Part shown: positions 55,017-64,000 of the stretch, in pieces
How the letters are laid out: each line of letters begins with the position of its first letter
Position numbering within the stretch: the stretch's first letter is position 1
Assembly: GCF_900177485.1 (NCBI RefSeq)
Contig: NZ_LT840186.1
Coordinates: forward strand, 992,001-1,056,000
Reading direction: 5' to 3'
DNA: 64,000 bases
Origin: Candidatus Pelagibacter sp. HIMB1321
GTDB taxonomy: Bacteria; Pseudomonadota; Alphaproteobacteria; Pelagibacterales; Pelagibacteraceae
Program-made: the position numbers and the translations under genes
Notes under the pieces: generated by a model
Told to the model about the DNA's origin: nothing
The model's database searches: none
What the model saw: only the letters and a program-made list of their open reading frames with translations

Positions 55017-55807
55017 TCCTTAATTTTGGTTATATTGTCTAAAAAATATTTAGGAAAATTTTTATCAATTGATATTTTTTGATAAATATGTCCTCTATTA
55101 TATAAATCTTGAAAATTACTAATTTTTTTTTGAATAATTTGCTCGCTAGAATATTTTTCATCACTAAATTCCTGATGTGGAGAAGTTTTGAGTTTTTTTG
55201 AAATTTTTTCAACTGAGTATAAATTATTGAAATGCCAGCCTCCTTCTTGAAAAATTTGAATATCTTTATCAATATTGAATTTCCAAAAAGGTTTTTTTAA
55301 ATTTTTCAATCTAATTTTTTTTCTTAAAAAATTAAAACTTTTTAGATATTTTTTTTTACAAACTCGAGTTCCTTCCCAAGGCGATTCATATCTATTAAAC
55401 AAATTTAACTTATAAACAAAACATTTTTGTAAAAAAATTCCATATTTTTTGGTCATTGAAAAATTCTTGAGAACTTCTGGATTAGGAATTTCATCTGAGT
55501 CAGAAAAAAAAATAAAATCTTCTTCCTGAAAATTTTTTACTTCTAACATTAACTTTTCACGCTGATATTCCTCATTTTTCCAACCATCATCAGCCTCAGG
55601 AAAATTTTCATCTAAAATTATATGTTTAACTTTATTTGAATAATCTTTATTTTTTAAATTAAAATTAACTCCTTTATAAATACCTCTGTGATCAAATTTA
55701 GACTCACAAACAATAAAATAGTCTACAACGTCTTTAAGAATTTCAAATCTACTATTAACTAAAAAATTTTCATCATAAAAAGTAATACAATCAATTAGTT
55801 TATACAT
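55004..55807 (-). CDS. Glycosyltransferase family 17-like protein
   Basis: A 267-residue protein resembling GT17 (beta-1,4-N-acetylglucosaminyltransferase family). Motifs are IDCITFYDENFLVNSRFEIL at the N-terminus, FIVCESKFDHRG, DDGWKNEEYQREKL, and the metal-binding FFSDSDEIPNP. GGWHFNNLYS in the C-terminal part is also typical. It probably adds a sugar to a surface glycan. It overlaps the methyltransferase gene by 8 bases. Confidence 0.85.
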   Translation of the reverse strand: MYKLIDCITFYDENFLVNSRFEILKDVVDYFIVCESKFDHRGIYKGVNFNLKNKDYSNKVKHIILDENFPEADDGWKNEEYQREKLMLEVKNFQEEDFIFFSDSDEIPNPEVLKNFSMTKKYGIFLQKCFVYKLNLFNRYESPWEGTRVCKKKYLKSFNFLRKKIRLKNLKKPFWKFNIDKDIQIFQEGGWHFNNLYSVEKISKKLKTSPHQEFSDEKYSSEQIIQKKISNFQDLYNRGHIYQKISIDKNFPKYFLDNITKIKDYIL

Positions 55808-56501
55808 TTTTTCTAACTGTTATTATGCAGTTATTAGATTTATTGTTATCATGATAAATATCAACAATTGTGAAAAGATAATTTTTTTCTTTAAAATATT
55901 GAATAAATTTATTTTGATCTTTATTATAAACATCCTCAACTATATAAACTCCATCATCAGCCAACATATCAATAGAATTTTCAAAGCAACAAATATTAGC
56001 GTTATATTCATGTAAACCATCTTCCAGAATTATATCAAATTTGTCGACACCTATTTTTTGATACATGGCTTTAATAATTTTAGGATTTGTTTGATCAACA
56101 AAAAAAGTTTTAATTCTATCTTCATCTTTTAGGATATCTTTGTCTATGTCTGCTCCATAGATGTTAGCATTTTTAAAATAATCTCTCCATGCTCGTAAAG
56201 AAGCGAGTGGCACTCCATCTTTACCCATATTGCTTAACATGTTTATATTATTAGTCCCAAGTCCAATCTCTAAAAAATTTTTAACCTTGTCTTTTTTATG
56301 ATAAAAAATTTCAGAGTAATAACTTGCGTAATTGTGATGATTATTTCTTCCACCTTTATCACTTCCATGAATGTTCATTAAATTTTCTAGATCATTATTT
56401 ACGTTTGCATTACCTATGTATGACATTTTTACTTCTTTTTTTTTTGAAAGAAATTTCAATTCATATCTTAATTTTCTTAAATAATTTCTTATAAATTTCA
56501 T
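55800..56501 (-). CDS. Class I SAM-dependent methyltransferase
   Basis: A 233-residue methyltransferase. The N-terminal part has DLENLMNIHGSDKGGRNNHH, then the SAM motif FLEIGLGTNN, IYGADIDKDIL, and ILEDGLHEY followed by GVYIVEDVY. This is the layout of sugar O-methyltransferases of the TylF/MycE kind. With the neighbouring GT17 and epimerase genes it suggests modification of a surface sugar. It follows lepA by 3 bp. Confidence 0.82.
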   Translation of the reverse strand: MKFIRNYLRKLRYELKFLSKKKEVKMSYIGNANVNNDLENLMNIHGSDKGGRNNHHNYASYYSEIFYHKKDKVKNFLEIGLGTNNINMLSNMGKDGVPLASLRAWRDYFKNANIYGADIDKDILKDEDRIKTFFVDQTNPKIIKAMYQKIGVDKFDIILEDGLHEYNANICCFENSIDMLADDGVYIVEDVYNKDQNKFIQYFKEKNYLFTIVDIYHDNNKSNNCIITVRKNV

Positions 56502-56504
56502 ATT

Positions 56505-58310
56505 CTATTCCTTGTTAATTTTTAAAACACCAATAAATGCTTCTTGTGGTATTTCAACTCTCCCAAATTGTTTTGACTTTGCTTTTCCTTTTTTTTGTTT
56601 TTCAAGAAGTTTTCTTTTTCTATCTGTGGCACCTCCACCATGAATTTTAGTTAGAACGTCTTTTTTAAATCCTTTTATAGTTTCTCTTGCTATTATCTTT
56701 CCTCCAATAGCAGCCTGTACAGGTATCATAAAATTATGTCTAGGTATTAAATCTTTCAATTTTTCACATACTTCTCTTCCAGTCCTTTGTGCAAAATCTT
56801 TATGTATCATCATGGCTAAAGCATCAACAGGTTCTCCATTTACTAGAATTCCTAACTTAACTAAATCACCTTCTTTATACTCTGCTATCTCATAATCAAA
56901 ACTTGCATAACCACTTGTCATTGATTTAATTCTATCATTAAAGTCAAAAACAACTTCGTTTAATGGAAGCTCATAACTTAAAACTGCTCTATTTCCAGAA
57001 TAAGTTAAATTAGTTTGTATGCCTCTTTTATCCTGGCAAAGTTTTATTATCGAACCTAAATATTGATCAGGTGTAATAACTGTTGCTTTAATCCAAGGCT
57101 CCCCAATTGTTTTTATTAAAGTTGGATCTGGTAAACTTGAAGGATTTTGAAGATCTAATACTTCTCCATTATTTAGGTTAACTTTATATACAACTCCTGG
57201 AGTTGTGGTTAGAAGATTAACATCAAATTCTCTTTCAAGTCTTTCAGAAATAATTTCAAGATGCAAAAGACCTAAAAAACCACATCTAAATCCTAATCCT
57301 AGTGCTGATGACGACTCAGCTTCAAAAGAAAAACTTGCATCATTTAATTGTAATTTAGCTAAACCATCCTTTAATTTTTGATACTCAGAACTATCAACCG
57401 GAAACAAACCACAAAATACAACTGGCTTACTTGGTTTAAAACCTGGTAAAGCATCAACTTTAGTTTTGGTTGCGTCACAAATTGTATCACCAACTTTAGT
57501 TTCAGATAAAACTTTTATACCAGTTGTTATAAAACCAATTTCACCAGAATTTAGTTCATCCATATCTCTTGCTTTTGGTGTAAATACACCTACTTTTTCT
57601 ACGATGTAATCTTGGTCTGTAGAAAGCATTTTGATCTTCATATTCTTAGTCAATTTTCCATTTATAACTCTTACTAAAATTACAACTCCTAGGTAAGTGT
57701 CATACCAACTATCAACTAGCAGACACTTTAAATCATCAGAAGTTTTGCCTTTTGGAGCTGGCAATAAAGATATAATTTTTTCCAATATATCTTCTATTCC
57801 CTCACCTGTTTTTCCTGAACAAGGAACAGCATTTTCAGTTTCAATACCTATTACATCCTCAATTTGTTTTTTTGTACGTTCAATATCTGAGGCTGGCAAA
57901 TCAGTTTTATTTAATACTGGAATTATTTCGTGATTTATATCTAAAGCTTGATAAACATTTGCGAGCGTTTGTGCTTCAACACCTTGTGTACTATCTACAA
58001 TCAAAATTGATCCCTCACATGCATATAATGATCGAGATACCTCATAACTAAAATCAACATGACCAGGTGTATCTATTATATTTAGAATATAATTTTTTCC
58101 ATCTTTTGCTTTATAATTTAATTTAACAGTTTGAGCTTTAATTGTAATTCCACGTTCACGCTCTATATCCATAGAATCTAAAACTTGAGCCTTCATCTCT
58201 CTTTCAGTCAATCCACCACACTTATGAATTATTCTGTCAGCGATAGTTGATTTTCCGTGATCAATATGAGCAATAATTGCAAAATTTCTAATATGATCGA
58301 TAGTATCCAT
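56505..58310 (-). CDS. lepA: Elongation factor 4 (LepA)
   Basis: A ribosomal GTPase of 601 residues. G motifs: [36 protein letters not shown]. The C-terminal domain contains [17 protein letters not shown] and KCYGG-like replacement [26 protein letters not shown] sequence, ending in the conserved FIGVLK. It lies downstream of pheT by 5 bp and upstream of the glycan patch. Confidence 0.96.
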   Translation of the reverse strand: MDTIDHIRNFAIIAHIDHGKSTIADRIIHKCGGLTEREMKAQVLDSMDIERERGITIKAQTVKLNYKAKDGKNYILNIIDTPGHVDFSYEVSRSLYACEGSILIVDSTQGVEAQTLANVYQALDINHEIIPVLNKTDLPASDIERTKKQIEDVIGIETENAVPCSGKTGEGIEDILEKIISLLPAPKGKTSDDLKCLLVDSWYDTYLGVVILVRVINGKLTKNMKIKMLSTDQDYIVEKVGVFTPKARDMDELNSGEIGFITTGIKVLSETKVGDTICDATKTKVDALPGFKPSKPVVFCGLFPVDSSEYQKLKDGLAKLQLNDASFSFEAESSSALGLGFRCGFLGLLHLEIISERLEREFDVNLLTTTPGVVYKVNLNNGEVLDLQNPSSLPDPTLIKTIGEPWIKATVITPDQYLGSIIKLCQDKRGIQTNLTYSGNRAVLSYELPLNEVVFDFNDRIKSMTSGYASFDYEIAEYKEGDLVKLGILVNGEPVDALAMMIHKDFAQRTGREVCEKLKDLIPRHNFMIPVQAAIGGKIIARETIKGFKKDVLTKIHGGGATDRKRKLLEKQKKGKAKSKQFGRVEIPQEAFIGVLKINKE

Positions 58311-58315
58311 TATTT

Positions 58316-60724
58316 CTATGATCTAATTTTTGCACCAGTTTTTTTTTCTACTAATTCAATTATAGTCTTATTTAATAAATCTAAATCTTGCTCTTTAAGA
58401 GTTTTTTCATTTGATTGAATTGTAACATTAATAGCTATGGATTTTTTATCTTCTGAAATATTTTCACCCTCATAAACATCGAAAATTTTAACATCTTTAA
58501 TTAAATTTTTATCAACACTATAAATTACATCCATTAAATCTTGAGAAATGAAATTTTTATCAACTACAAATGCAAAATCTCTCTCAGATTTTTGATAATC
58601 TGAAACTTCAAATTTAGATTTTTGATCCTTTAAATTTTTTTTGGTAACCTTCAAATTATCCATAAAAATTTCAAAACCAATTAAAGCTTCGGTTTTTATA
58701 TCTAATTTTTTAATAATGTTTGGGTGCAACTCACCAAAGTAAGCTGCTATATTTTCTTTACCTTTATTTAAAAAAACTCTCCCTGATTTTCCAGGATGAA
58801 AATAATTTGGTGTAATATCATCAATAAAAAGTTTATTTGGATTAAAGCCGGCTTCTTCCAAAGTTTGAAGTACCACTTGTTTTGCGTCAAAGACATCAAC
58901 ATTTCTCTCATCTTGAAACCATGATAATCTTGATTTTTTACCTGAATTCAAACCTCCAATTACAGTTTCTTGTTCACCTGGCTCTGACCCGAAAAAAACA
59001 GGTCCTATTTCAAATAAAGAAATATCTTTAAAGCCACGATCAAGATTTTTTCTTAGGTATAAAATTAAATTTGAAAAAATTGAGTTTCTTAAAACATTTA
59101 AATCTGAACTTATTGGATTAACAATCTCTATTGATTTTTTTTGTTCTTTAAAAAAATCGTTAATTTTAGAGTCAGTAAAAGACCAAGTAATAGCCTCTAA
59201 ATATCCTTTCGATGCAAGAGATCTTTGTAAAAAATGAAACTGTCTCTGAGTTTTTGTTAATGTAGGCTTAGTTCTTGCTTTTTCTGGATTTATAATTTCT
59301 ATTTTTTCATATCCATTTATTCTTACTAATTCTTCCACAATATCAATCGGCTGAGTAATATCTGGTCGCCATGAAGGAACCTGAAGCTTTAAAGTATTCT
59401 TGCCAGATTTTATTTCAAAACCTAAGTTTTTTAATATCTGTATCATTATTTTAGTAGATATTTTAAATCCAGAAATTTTTTCAAATAAATCTGTATCAAA
59501 TTCTATTTTCGTTTTTTCAAATTTTTCAATTTTTTGAATATCAATTTTACTTACTTCTCCACCACAAATTTCTTTGATTAATTCTGCCGCTCTATTAATT
59601 CCTTGTTCAATTGATAAAGGATCTATCCCTCTTTCAAATCTAAATTTGGCATCTGTATCAATATTTAATAATTTTGAAGTTTTTCTAATTGATCTTGGAT
59701 TAAAATATGCTGACTCAATTAATACATTTTTTGTATCAAGTTCAGTTCCAGACCTTGTGCCCCCAATAATTCCTCCTAAACCCAGAACACCTGTGTTATC
59801 TGAAATTACACACATGTTTTTTTCAAGTGTATAATCTTTGTTATCTAAGGCAGTAAATTTTTCACCTTTCTGTGAATTTCTTACAATTATACCTTTGTTG
59901 ATTTTGTCTGCATCATATGCATGAAGTGGTCTATTCAAATCTAGCATAACATAATTCGTTACATCAACTATTGCTGATATCGGTTTTTGACCAATAGAAA
60001 TTAATTTATCTTTTAACCATTTGGGACTTTCACAATTTTTTATGTTTGTTATTAAACAACTTCCAAATGAAGTGCAGCCCTGGTTTTTTTCTTTATTAAT
60101 TTTAACTTTAATTTTTTGATTTAATTTAGATTTTATTTTCTTTTCTTTTGTTTCAATGAACTTTCCAAAACCTGTTGATGCAAGATCTCTTGCGATACCC
60201 TTTACACCTAAGCAATCGGGTCTATTTGGTGTAATTGATAAATCAATTAAATTTGATTGATTTTTAGAAAAATATTTTTTTCCAATTTTTTTATTATATT
60301 TAGACTGATCTAATTCTATTATTCCATCACTTTCCTCAGATAAACTTAATTCTGATTCTGAACAAAGCATTCCAAAAGAAGTTACACCTCTTATTTTACT
60401 TATGGATAACTTCATTTTATTTTTTGGTATGATAGCTCCTGGAGGTGCATAAATAGTAAATAATCCTTCTCTTGCATTTGGAGCACCACAAACAACTTTT
60501 AGTAAATCTTTTTCTCCAACATCAACATCACAAACTTTTAGTCTGTCTGCGTCTGGATGCTTTTCTGTTTTGATTATCTTGGCTATTTTAAAAAAATCTG
60601 AGTCTGAAGATGGTGTCTCTACACTCTCTACTTCCAGTCCTATATCCGTCAATTTTTCAATTAATTGAGCTTCAGTAGATTTAGTTTTTAGGTGATCTTT
60701 TAACCAATCATAAGTAATTTTCAT
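58316..60724 (-). CDS. pheT: Phenylalanyl-tRNA synthetase subunit beta
   Basis: The 802-residue beta chain, full length. Visible are the N-terminal tRNA-binding/EMAP-like domain (about residues 40-150, with [12 protein letters not shown]), the B3/B4 editing region with [20 protein letters not shown]5 near residues 400-475, and the C-terminal ferredoxin-fold anticodon domain (about 705-800). It overlaps pheS by 4 bases. Confidence 0.96.
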   Translation of the reverse strand: MKITYDWLKDHLKTKSTEAQLIEKLTDIGLEVESVETPSSDSDFFKIAKIIKTEKHPDADRLKVCDVDVGEKDLLKVVCGAPNAREGLFTIYAPPGAIIPKNKMKLSISKIRGVTSFGMLCSESELSLSEESDGIIELDQSKYNKKIGKKYFSKNQSNLIDLSITPNRPDCLGVKGIARDLASTGFGKFIETKEKKIKSKLNQKIKVKINKEKNQGCTSFGSCLITNIKNCESPKWLKDKLISIGQKPISAIVDVTNYVMLDLNRPLHAYDADKINKGIIVRNSQKGEKFTALDNKDYTLEKNMCVISDNTGVLGLGGIIGGTRSGTELDTKNVLIESAYFNPRSIRKTSKLLNIDTDAKFRFERGIDPLSIEQGINRAAELIKEICGGEVSKIDIQKIEKFEKTKIEFDTDLFEKISGFKISTKIMIQILKNLGFEIKSGKNTLKLQVPSWRPDITQPIDIVEELVRINGYEKIEIINPEKARTKPTLTKTQRQFHFLQRSLASKGYLEAITWSFTDSKINDFFKEQKKSIEIVNPISSDLNVLRNSIFSNLILYLRKNLDRGFKDISLFEIGPVFFGSEPGEQETVIGGLNSGKKSRLSWFQDERNVDVFDAKQVVLQTLEEAGFNPNKLFIDDITPNYFHPGKSGRVFLNKGKENIAAYFGELHPNIIKKLDIKTEALIGFEIFMDNLKVTKKNLKDQKSKFEVSDYQKSERDFAFVVDKNFISQDLMDVIYSVDKNLIKDVKIFDVYEGENISEDKKSIAINVTIQSNEKTLKEQDLDLLNKTIIELVEKKTGAKIRS

Positions 60725-61788
60725 CTACTCAAGCCTCTATAATTACTAGGAACATCTAATGGATCAAAACCAAAATGATTAAGCCATCTATAATCACATT
60801 CAAAAAATGCTCTTAAATCATTTATTCCATATTTTAGCATTGCAAGTCTATCAATACCTATGCCAAATGCATAACCTTGATAAATCTTGCTATCTACATT
60901 TACATTATTTAAAACATTTGGGTGCACCATTCCACAGCCTAATATTTCTAACCACTTATCACCCTCACCGATTATTATTTTTCCATTTTTTATTTCATAT
61001 CCAATATCAACTTCTGCAGAAGGTTCAGTAAATGGGAAATGACTTGGTCTAAATCTCATCTTTATTTTATCAACTTCAAAAAATTCTTTTATAAAATAAT
61101 TTAGACATCCTTTTAAATGTCCCATGTTTATATTTTTATCAATATGCAATCCCTCAACTTGATGAAACATAGGAGCGTGTGTTTGATCACTATCAGACCT
61201 GTAAGTTCTTCCTGGTGCAATAATCTTAAATGGAGGTTTATCTTTTAACATTGTTCTAATTTGAACTGGGGAAGTGTGGGTTCTTAAAAGTTTTTGCTTA
61301 TTATCATCAAGATAAAAAGTATCATGCATATCTCTTGCCGGATGATTGTCTGGTGTATTCAATGCAGTGAAATTGTTATATTCATTTTCTACATCAGGTC
61401 CTTCTTCAACACTAAAACCAATTTCTGAAAAAATAGAAGATATTTCATCTATGGTTTGTGATACCGGATGAATTTTTCCTTTCAAATATGGTCTTGAGGG
61501 AAGTGTTACATCTACTTTTTCTCTATTAAGTTTCTCATTTATCTCAAGCTCTTCAATTTTATTAATCTTAAAATCAATTTGATTCTGTAAAATATTTTTT
61601 ATCTCATTTAAATCAGATGCAAATTTTTTTCTTTCACTCTCTTGTATCTGGCCAATTTTTTTAAACTCGAGTGAAATGATTCCATTTTTACCAAATAAAT
61701 CTGATTTAAATTGATTAACTTCAGATAAACTTAAATCACCCTGCAATTTATTAAGAAATTCTTCTTTAATTTTTTTAATATCAGACAT
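60721..61788 (-). CDS. pheS: Phenylalanyl-tRNA synthetase subunit alpha
   Basis: The 355-residue catalytic alpha chain. It has an N-terminal coiled coil (about residues 1-85), then class II motifs: [58 protein letters not shown] and [15 protein letters not shown] 40-bp gap separates it from rplT. Confidence 0.97.
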   Translation of the reverse strand: MSDIKKIKEEFLNKLQGDLSLSEVNQFKSDLFGKNGIISLEFKKIGQIQESERKKFASDLNEIKNILQNQIDFKINKIEELEINEKLNREKVDVTLPSRPYLKGKIHPVSQTIDEISSIFSEIGFSVEEGPDVENEYNNFTALNTPDNHPARDMHDTFYLDDNKQKLLRTHTSPVQIRTMLKDKPPFKIIAPGRTYRSDSDQTHAPMFHQVEGLHIDKNINMGHLKGCLNYFIKEFFEVDKIKMRFRPSHFPFTEPSAEVDIGYEIKNGKIIIGEGDKWLEILGCGMVHPNVLNNVNVDSKIYQGYAFGIGIDRLAMLKYGINDLRAFFECDYRWLNHFGFDPLDVPSNYRGLSR

Positions 61789-61828
61789 GAATACAGATTA
61801 TTTCTTAAAGAAATAAAAACAATAGAGA

Positions 61829-62185
61829 TTAATTTAAAGCAGATTGAGCTTTTTGAACTATTGTTTTAAATGCCTCTGGACTATCATAAGCAATTTCTGC
61901 AAGAATTTTTCTATCAATAGTAATTCCACACTTAGTTAATCCATTAATAAATTTAGAGTAAGTTAAACCTTCAGCTCTAACACCAGCATTAATTCTTTGT
62001 ATCCATAGAGATTTGAAATCTCTCTTTTTATTTCTTCTATCTCGGTATGCATACTGCATAGCCTTCTCCATTGCTTGCTTTGCAACTCTTATAGTATTTT
62101 TTCTTCTGCCCCATTGACCCTTAACAGCTTTTAAGACTTTTTTATGTTTAGCTCGGCTAGTTACACCTCTTTTAACTCTTGCCAT
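61829..62185 (-). CDS. rplT: 50S ribosomal protein L20
   Basis: A 118-residue basic ribosomal protein: [35 protein letters not shown], and [21 protein letters not shown]20 is an assembly protein and, in E. coli, represses its own operon. It follows rpmI by 1 bp. Confidence 0.97.
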   Translation of the reverse strand: MARVKRGVTSRAKHKKVLKAVKGQWGRRKNTIRVAKQAMEKAMQYAYRDRRNKKRDFKSLWIQRINAGVRAEGLTYSKFINGLTKCGITIDRKILAEIAYDSPEAFKTIVQKAQSALN

Positions 62186-62186
62186 T

Positions 62187-62393
62187 TTATCCTCTTAAAC
62201 TGTAAGGCATGTACGATTTTACAATTTTTCCATCTTGTTTTGACATCGCAGTTGTGCCTCTTAATTTTCTAATTTGTGAATTTGTTCTTTTGATCATACC
62301 ATGTCTTTTACCAGCTTGGGCTGTAATAACTTTACCCTTTGCAGATATCTTAAATCTTTTTTTTGCTGAGCTTTTTGTTTTAAGTTTTGGCAT
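62187..62393 (-). CDS. rpmI: 50S ribosomal protein L35
   Basis: A 68-residue protein: [20 protein letters not shown], followed by [20 protein letters not shown]. It is a standard member of the infC-rpmI-rplT operon. A 53-bp gap to infC contains the palindrome CCTTAATTAAGG but no convincing terminator. Confidence 0.97.
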   Translation of the reverse strand: MPKLKTKSSAKKRFKISAKGKVITAQAGKRHGMIKRTNSQIRKLRGTTAMSKQDGKIVKSYMPYSLRG

Positions 62394-62446
62394 AATTCTG
62401 CGAGGTTATACAAAGAATGATTTAAATTTACAACCTTAATTAAGGC

Positions 62447-62992
62447 CTATAAAGGCTGAATTACCATTATCATTTGCTTGCCATCAAATTTTGGATGCAA
62501 TTCGACTTTTCCAACTTCCTTCATGTCTTCCTTGATCTTGGTCATCAATTCATTTCCAAGGTGTGAGTGCTGTAATTCTCTTCCTTTAAATCTGATCGTA
62601 AATTTTACTTTATCACCTTTTGATATAAATTTTTTTGCGTTCTTTACTTTAAATTCATAATCATGAGTTTCAGTTACTGGACGCATTTTTATTTCCTTAA
62701 GTAAAACTATTTTTTGCTTCTTCTTTGCAAGGTTAGCTTTTTTTTGTGCATCATATTTAAATTTACCCATATCCATAATTTTACAGACCGGTGGGTTAGC
62801 ATTAGGTGCAATTTCAATTAAATCTAATCCCTGATTTTTTGCCATTGATATAGCTTCATTGGTGCTTATAACCCCTAAGTTTTCTCCATCACTTGCTATA
62901 ACTTGAACCTCAGGTGATGAAATTCTATTATTAGATCTTGGACCACGATCTTTGGTTCTACGCTGAAAATAGTTTTGTTTAAAATCTGCCAC
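62447..62992 (-). CDS. infC: Translation initiation factor IF-3
   Basis: The 181-residue factor prevents subunit joining and checks the start codon. N-domain: GVISTNEAISMAKNQGLDLI; C-domain: RPVTETHDYEFKVKNAKKF and IRFKGRELQHSHLG. It begins with GTG at 62992, immediately after the thrS stop. An ATT/ATA-type rare start as in E. coli is not used. GTG may still be subject to IF-3 discrimination. Confidence 0.96.
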   Translation of the reverse strand: MADFKQNYFQRRTKDRGPRSNNRISSPEVQVIASDGENLGVISTNEAISMAKNQGLDLIEIAPNANPPVCKIMDMGKFKYDAQKKANLAKKKQKIVLLKEIKMRPVTETHDYEFKVKNAKKFISKGDKVKFTIRFKGRELQHSHLGNELMTKIKEDMKEVGKVELHPKFDGKQMIMVIQPL

Positions 62993-64000
62993 TTAGTTTG
63001 AGGATGCTTTGTTTAAAGCAGAGAATGTTTTTAAGAATAAGTCTAAATCCATATTTTCTTGTTTATTAGAGTCTAATCTTCTAATCGTTACTGAGTTACT
63101 GTCAACTTCTTTTTTACCACAAATTAATAATAAAGGTATTTTTGCCAGCGAGTGATCTCTAATTTTATAATTAAGATTATGTTTTTTTAGATCAACATAA
63201 GAACTCATGCCAGCTTGTTTAATTTTTTTTGAAACTTGAATGGCATAATCATCAAACTCTTCTGTAATTGGAATTACAACAGTTTGAAGCGGAGAAATCC
63301 AAAAAGGAAATTTGCCTGCATAGTGTTCAATTAAAATTCCTATAAACCTTTCAAGAGATCCAAATAAAGCTCTATGTAACATCACTGGAACTTTTTTTGT
63401 TCCATCTTTATCTACATATGAAGCATCAAGTCTTCCTGGTAAATTTAAATCCACTTGCAGCGTTCCACATTGCCAATCCCTACCAATTGCATCTCTTAAA
63501 ACAAATTCTATCTTTGGGCCATAGAAAGCACCTTCACCTTTATTAATACTATATTCCAGTTTTGAAGCTTTTACTGCTTCAAGTAGAGATGCTTCTGCTT
63601 TATCCCAAACTTCGTCATCTCCAACTCTAACTTCTGGCCTATCTGCATATTTTAAAATTACATTTTCAAAACCTAGATCTTTGTAAATGTCTAGAATTAG
63701 ATTAGTTACATTTAAACACTCACTTGTTATTTGATCTTCTGAACAAAATATGTGTGCATCATCTTGAGTAAATGCTCTAACTCTTAACAAGCCATGCAAG
63801 GCCCCAGAAGGCTCATATCGATGTACTTTACCAAACTCAGTTATTCTTAAAGGAAGATCTCTATAACTTTTTAAACCTTGGTTAAAAACTTGAATATGAC
63901 CAGGACAATTCATCGGTTTGATTGCAAAAACTTTTTCATCAGGCGTTTCAGAGGTATACATATTTTCTCCATATTTTTCCCAATGACCTGACTTTTCCCA
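62993..64000 (-). CDS. thrS: Threonyl-tRNA synthetase, C-terminal part (5' end outside the window)
   Basis: 335 residues are visible; the frame is open to the window edge. It begins inside the catalytic domain with [11 protein letters not shown], followed by [11 protein letters not shown], the class II motif region [20 protein letters not shown], and [13 protein letters not shown] sequence (here [17 protein letters not shown]), zinc-ligand His positions in MLHRALFGS, and the C-terminal anticodon-binding domain (about the last 100 residues). The TGS and editing domains lie outside the window. Confidence 0.97.
   Translation of the reverse strand, partial: WEKSGHWEKYGENMYTSETPDEKVFAIKPMNCPGHIQVFNQGLKSYRDLPLRITEFGKVHRYEPSGALHGLLRVRAFTQDDAHIFCSEDQITSECLNVTNLILDIYKDLGFENVILKYADRPEVRVGDDEVWDKAEASLLEAVKASKLEYSINKGEGAFYGPKIEFVLRDAIGRDWQCGTLQVDLNLPGRLDASYVDKDGTKKVPVMLHRALFGSLERFIGILIEHYAGKFPFWISPLQTVVIPITEEFDDYAIQVSKKIKQAGMSSYVDLKKHNLNYKIRDHSLAKIPLLLICGKKEVDSNSVTIRRLDSNKQENMDLDLFLKTFSALNKASSN

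Noticed and set aside
62394..62446. Palindrome CCTTAATTAAGG between infC and rpmI as a terminator or L20 control site
   Set aside because: The stem is short and A+T-rich without a T run in the right place, and L20-type pseudoknot control cannot be shown by eye.

Overview
The window is about 64 kb of a streamlined alphaproteobacterial chromosome, most likely SAR11 (Candidatus Pelagibacter or a close relative). The reasons are an A+T-rich composition (about 70% by eye), strongly Lys/Ile/Asn-biased proteins, almost no intergenic DNA, many start/stop overlaps of 1-26 bp, and alphaproteobacterial markers and gene order: GcrA, DUF2948, an NDUFA9-like protein, the CobS/CobT pair, short RNase D, dnaX-ybaB-recR behind the SRP RNA gene, trpFBA-accD-folC, and rpmH-rnpA-yidD-yidC. 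I see no insertion sequence, prophage, CRISPR array or rRNA operon. Four tRNAs (His, Phe, Thr, Ser), one SRP RNA and three very small protein genes of about 33-59 codons are present, plus the ribosomal protein gene rpmH.

Layout. 1-5 kb: the end of malate synthase G, then on the minus strand SRP RNA-dnaX-ybaB-recR and kdsB-pheA. 5-9.4 kb: a membrane-anchored cytochrome c, argD-argF, the cell-cycle regulator gcrA and an NDUFA9-like reductase. 9.4-21.3 kb (plus strand): rnd-kdsD-lptC-lptB-aroA, rpsA-ihfB, then pyrF-trpF-trpB-trpA-accD-folC. 21.3-25 kb (minus): thioredoxin and a nuclease group (exonuclease I, an MGME1-like nuclease, RmuC). 25-28.2 kb (minus): a histidine block, tRNA-His-hisS-hisZ-hisG. 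28.2-32.9 kb (minus): a 33-codon peptide gene, cspA, and an operon reading 66-aa protein, 33-aa peptide, dcd, murA, DUF2948, hisD, infA, tRNA-Phe. 33-41.3 kb: tRNA-Thr, a TVP38-type membrane protein, then rpmH-rnpA-yidD-yidC-argB-HAD phosphatase-dapD-dapE-HDAC-like-SET. 41.2-45.4 kb (minus): a 59-aa membrane protein, a large exported orphan, def-fmt-truA. 45.4-50.6 kb: aroK-aroB, bolA (minus), J-domain protein-cobS-cobT. 50.6-54.1 kb (minus): a RegB-type redox sensor kinase, gyrB and tRNA-Ser. 54.2-56.5 kb: a very A+T-rich glycan patch (epimerase, GT17 glycosyltransferase, methyltransferase). 56.5-64 kb (minus): thrS-infC-rpmI-rplT-pheS-pheT-lepA.

Most of the window is core metabolism and information processing: arginine, histidine, lysine/diaminopimelate, aromatic amino acids, KDO/LPS, peptidoglycan and translation. 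The most unusual signal is in the trp cassette. TrpB aligns without gaps to canonical TrpB across its catalytic core, yet has replaced many active-site residues. TrpA and TrpB have also lost both partners of the classical alpha-Asp56/beta-Lys167 inter-subunit salt bridge. Neighbouring trpF, accD and folC carry altered signature motifs too. A second unusual signal is in the tRNAs: tRNA-His and tRNA-Phe both pair A18 with G55 instead of G18-U55, and tRNA-His also has A54-U58 and no G-1:C73. Other points of interest are the tRNA-His gene ending 4 nt before the hisS start codon, an HDAC-like/SET-like gene pair, CobS/CobT with no cobalamin genes nearby, and apparent gaps in conserved gene order (no lptA, cmk or engB where relatives usually carry them). 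The relatives' gene order is recalled knowledge; no database search was possible.
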